From Bacteroidales bacterium (lineage in GTDB: Bacteria > Bacteroidota > Bacteroidia > Bacteroidales > P3): a stretch of DNA of 64,000 nt. The notes under the pieces were generated by a model. It made no database searches, had not been told where the DNA came from, and saw only the letters and a list, made by a program, of their open reading frames with translations. Location of the stretch: positions 1 through 64,000 of the forward strand of contig JAISGN010000004.1 of the NCBI GenBank assembly GCA_031263015.1, given 5' to 3'. How positions within the stretch are numbered: the stretch's first letter is position 1; each line of letters opens with the position of its first letter. A program made the translations under genes and the position numbers. Shown here piece by piece: positions 62,629-64,000 of the stretch.

Positions 62629-63081
62629 CTACATATCTTCACTCCAACCGTGTCCCAGCTCCCAATGTTCATCAATGACAATCTCTACTTTCTGTTTCTG
62701 CAAATCAAATTCGTCAATAATCAACTCCTTTATATTGTCATCCATCCAACTACCGCACATAATTTCAAACGTACCGTCTCTGCGCTGGAATATTCTGCCT
62801 CTTGGGATTTGCGTATAATCTTGTCGGAAAATTGCATTCTTTTCTTTGCCCGCAGCAAGCCTCATCTCCTGTTTCTTCCACCAACTTTTATGTAAAGACT
62901 TTATCGTCTTGCGTTCTGCTTTATCATTAACATAAGGAACATCTGTCGCCTCAATTTTAACAACGCCAAACAACTCATCGCCGAATTTATCATACCAAAA
63001 TATTCCCAATTTAGGCTCATCCTGACAATCAAAATTATTTCTCATCAGTTGCATCATCTGTTCTCTCTCGTCCTCACTCAT
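62629..63081 (-). CDS. Conserved-looking protein of unknown function
   Basis: A 150-residue protein with no signal or membrane segment. It has an N-terminal acidic part, 'P-K-L-G-I-F-W-Y-D', a basic centre with 'K-S-W-W-K-K-Q' and an acidic end, and looks like a small soluble alpha/beta protein. I do not recognise a family. It starts 28 bp after the epimerase gene, so probably shares its transcript. Confidence 0.65.
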   Translation of the reverse strand: MSEDEREQMMQLMRNNFDCQDEPKLGIFWYDKFGDELFGVVKIEATDVPYVNDKAERKTIKSLHKSWWKKQEMRLAAGKEKNAIFRQDYTQIPRGRIFQRRDGTFEIMCGSWMDDNIKELIIDEFDLQKQKVEIVIDEHWELGHGWSEDM

Positions 63082-63109
63082 AATAAAACATTGTTAATCT
63101 TTCCAATCT

Positions 63110-64000
63110 TTATTTTAAGTTCTCCCAATACCATTTTACGGCTTCCCGCAATCCTTCCCGCATAGAATACTGCGGATTATAGCCCAAAAGTTCTTTCGCC
63201 TTATCAACATTTGCCAAAGAATGAGGAATATCTCCTATTCTGTTGGGTCCGTGTGTCGGTTCTAACTTCGCTATCTCAGGGTCAAAGTCCGATAAGAACT
63301 CTTTCAAATATGCAGCCAGTTGATTTAATGTTGTACGTTCGCCGTATGCCGTGTTGTATATCTGATTGACGGCAGCAGGATTGGTTGTTTCTATTGCCAA
63401 CAGGTTCATCTGCACCACATTTTTGATATATGTGAAATCCCGTGAATATTCGCCGTCTCCATTTATATTAGGTGCCTGACGACTGATGAATTGCTTTACG
63501 AACAAAGGTATAACTGCCGCATACGCACCATTAGGGTCTTGCCGCTGCCCGAAGACATTGAAATAACGAAGTCCTATGTATTCTATTCCATATGTTTTGG
63601 CAAAAACATCGGCGTATAATTCATTAACATATTTGGTTATTGCATAAGGAGAAAGCGGCTTTCCTATTACATCTTCAACCTTCGGCAGCGACTTGCTGTC
63701 TCCATAAGTGGAACTGCTTGCAGCAAAGATAAAACGTTTTACCTTCGCATCTCTTGCCGCAATAAGCATATTCAGAGAACCGCCGATATTCACCTCATTA
63801 GTGGTAAAAGGGTCTTTTATGCTTCTCGGCACTGAACCAAGAGCTGCCTCATGCAAAATATAATCAACTCCATCAACAGCCTTCTCACAATCCTCTTTCT
63901 TCCTGATATCACCAACAATAAGAGAAAATGTTTCGGGGTATTTCTCTATAAGCGGCAAAAGATTCTCTATATGTCCCGTTGCAAAATTATCAAGACATAC
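63110..64000 (-). CDS. SDR nucleotide-sugar 4-epimerase (TviC/WbpP-like), 5' end outside the window
   Basis: The frame is open to the window edge, where it reads L-D-N-F-A-T-G-H, the typical NAD-domain segment of this enzyme; a putative start further in (TTG at 63958) is not the true start. Further motifs are 'H-E-A-A-L-G-S-V-P-R-S', catalytic 'S-P-Y-A-I-T-K' and 'Y-F-N-V-F-G-Q-R-Q-D-P'. The sequence resembles UDP-GlcNAc C4-epimerases WbpP/TviC, the partner of the dehydrogenase at 60.2 kb. About 25-35 N-terminal residues are missing. Confidence 0.9.
   Translation of the reverse strand, partial: VCLDNFATGHIENLLPLIEKYPETFSLIVGDIRKKEDCEKAVDGVDYILHEAALGSVPRSIKDPFTTNEVNIGGSLNMLIAARDAKVKRFIFAASSSTYGDSKSLPKVEDVIGKPLSPYAITKYVNELYADVFAKTYGIEYIGLRYFNVFGQRQDPNGAYAAVIPLFVKQFISRQAPNINGDGEYSRDFTYIKNVVQMNLLAIETTNPAAVNQIYNTAYGERTTLNQLAAYLKEFLSDFDPEIAKLEPTHGPNRIGDIPHSLANVDKAKELLGYNPQYSMREGLREAVKWYWENLK

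Noticed and set aside
62339..62818. Plus-strand frame with a 14-residue repeat (159 codons)
   Set aside because: It is produced by the 42-bp DNA repeat and runs antisense into the gene at 62629-63081; no promoter or homologue recognised.
1..64000. tRNA, rRNA, insertion sequences or prophage genes
   Set aside because: None recognised on reading either strand; short or diverged tRNAs could be missed without a covariance search.

Overview
The window looks like a chromosomal segment of a Bacteroidetes bacterium, most likely order Bacteroidales. The evidence is: AT-rich DNA; -7 promoter elements of the Bacteroides type (TAnnTTTG) in front of many genes; a Na+-pumping NQR operon; family markers such as DUF1573, DUF2795, FKBP lipoprotein, type II AroQ and PduO-type adenosyltransferase; DUF6261-type proteins; and a very large polysaccharide locus. 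No rRNA, tRNA, insertion sequence, phage gene or CRISPR array was recognised.

Layout. 1-24.6 kb is a housekeeping region with mixed strands: the tail of a GH3 glycosidase, an aminotransferase with a DUF1573 protein, an acyltransferase, nqrABCD (with no nqrE or nqrF after it), then a 0.9-kb non-coding stretch. Two plus-strand operons follow: MBL-fold protein/thioredoxin-like/aroQ, and unknown/TPR/DedA/aroE/M50-like. After them come trkA with an EF-G-like GTPase, an orphan PstS-like lipoprotein, an NFU protein, a cobalamin adenosyltransferase, FKBP, ybeY and an anti-sigma-like ATPase.

23.8-64 kb is almost entirely minus strand and encodes surface polysaccharide synthesis: about 17 glycosyltransferases, two flippases, two polymerase-like membrane proteins, sugar-nucleotide enzymes (WecB, a TviB/WbpO-like dehydrogenase, a TviC/WbpP-like epimerase, a zinc-ribbon SDR epimerase, a DegT aminotransferase), three hexapeptide acyltransferases, an AAC(3)-like acyltransferase, two NodB-like proteins, ATP-grasp enzymes and a methyltransferase. 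The duplicated flippase and polymerase suggest two assembly systems side by side, split near 50 kb. One acyltransferase carries six TATAG repeats in its coding start and is a good candidate for phase variation.

The most unusual feature is the non-coding DNA. Nearly every sizeable gap holds short palindromic motifs repeated at 21-22 bp or 41-42 bp, that is, at two or four helical turns. In the 21-bp arrays an 11-bp motif is conserved while the 10-bp spacers differ, and motif copies may be inverted without losing the register. Three DUF6261-type genes each start 45-90 bp from a 41/42-bp array. Two repeat families show compensatory changes that keep their palindromes. I consider this the best candidate in the window for an undescribed system; its function is unknown.
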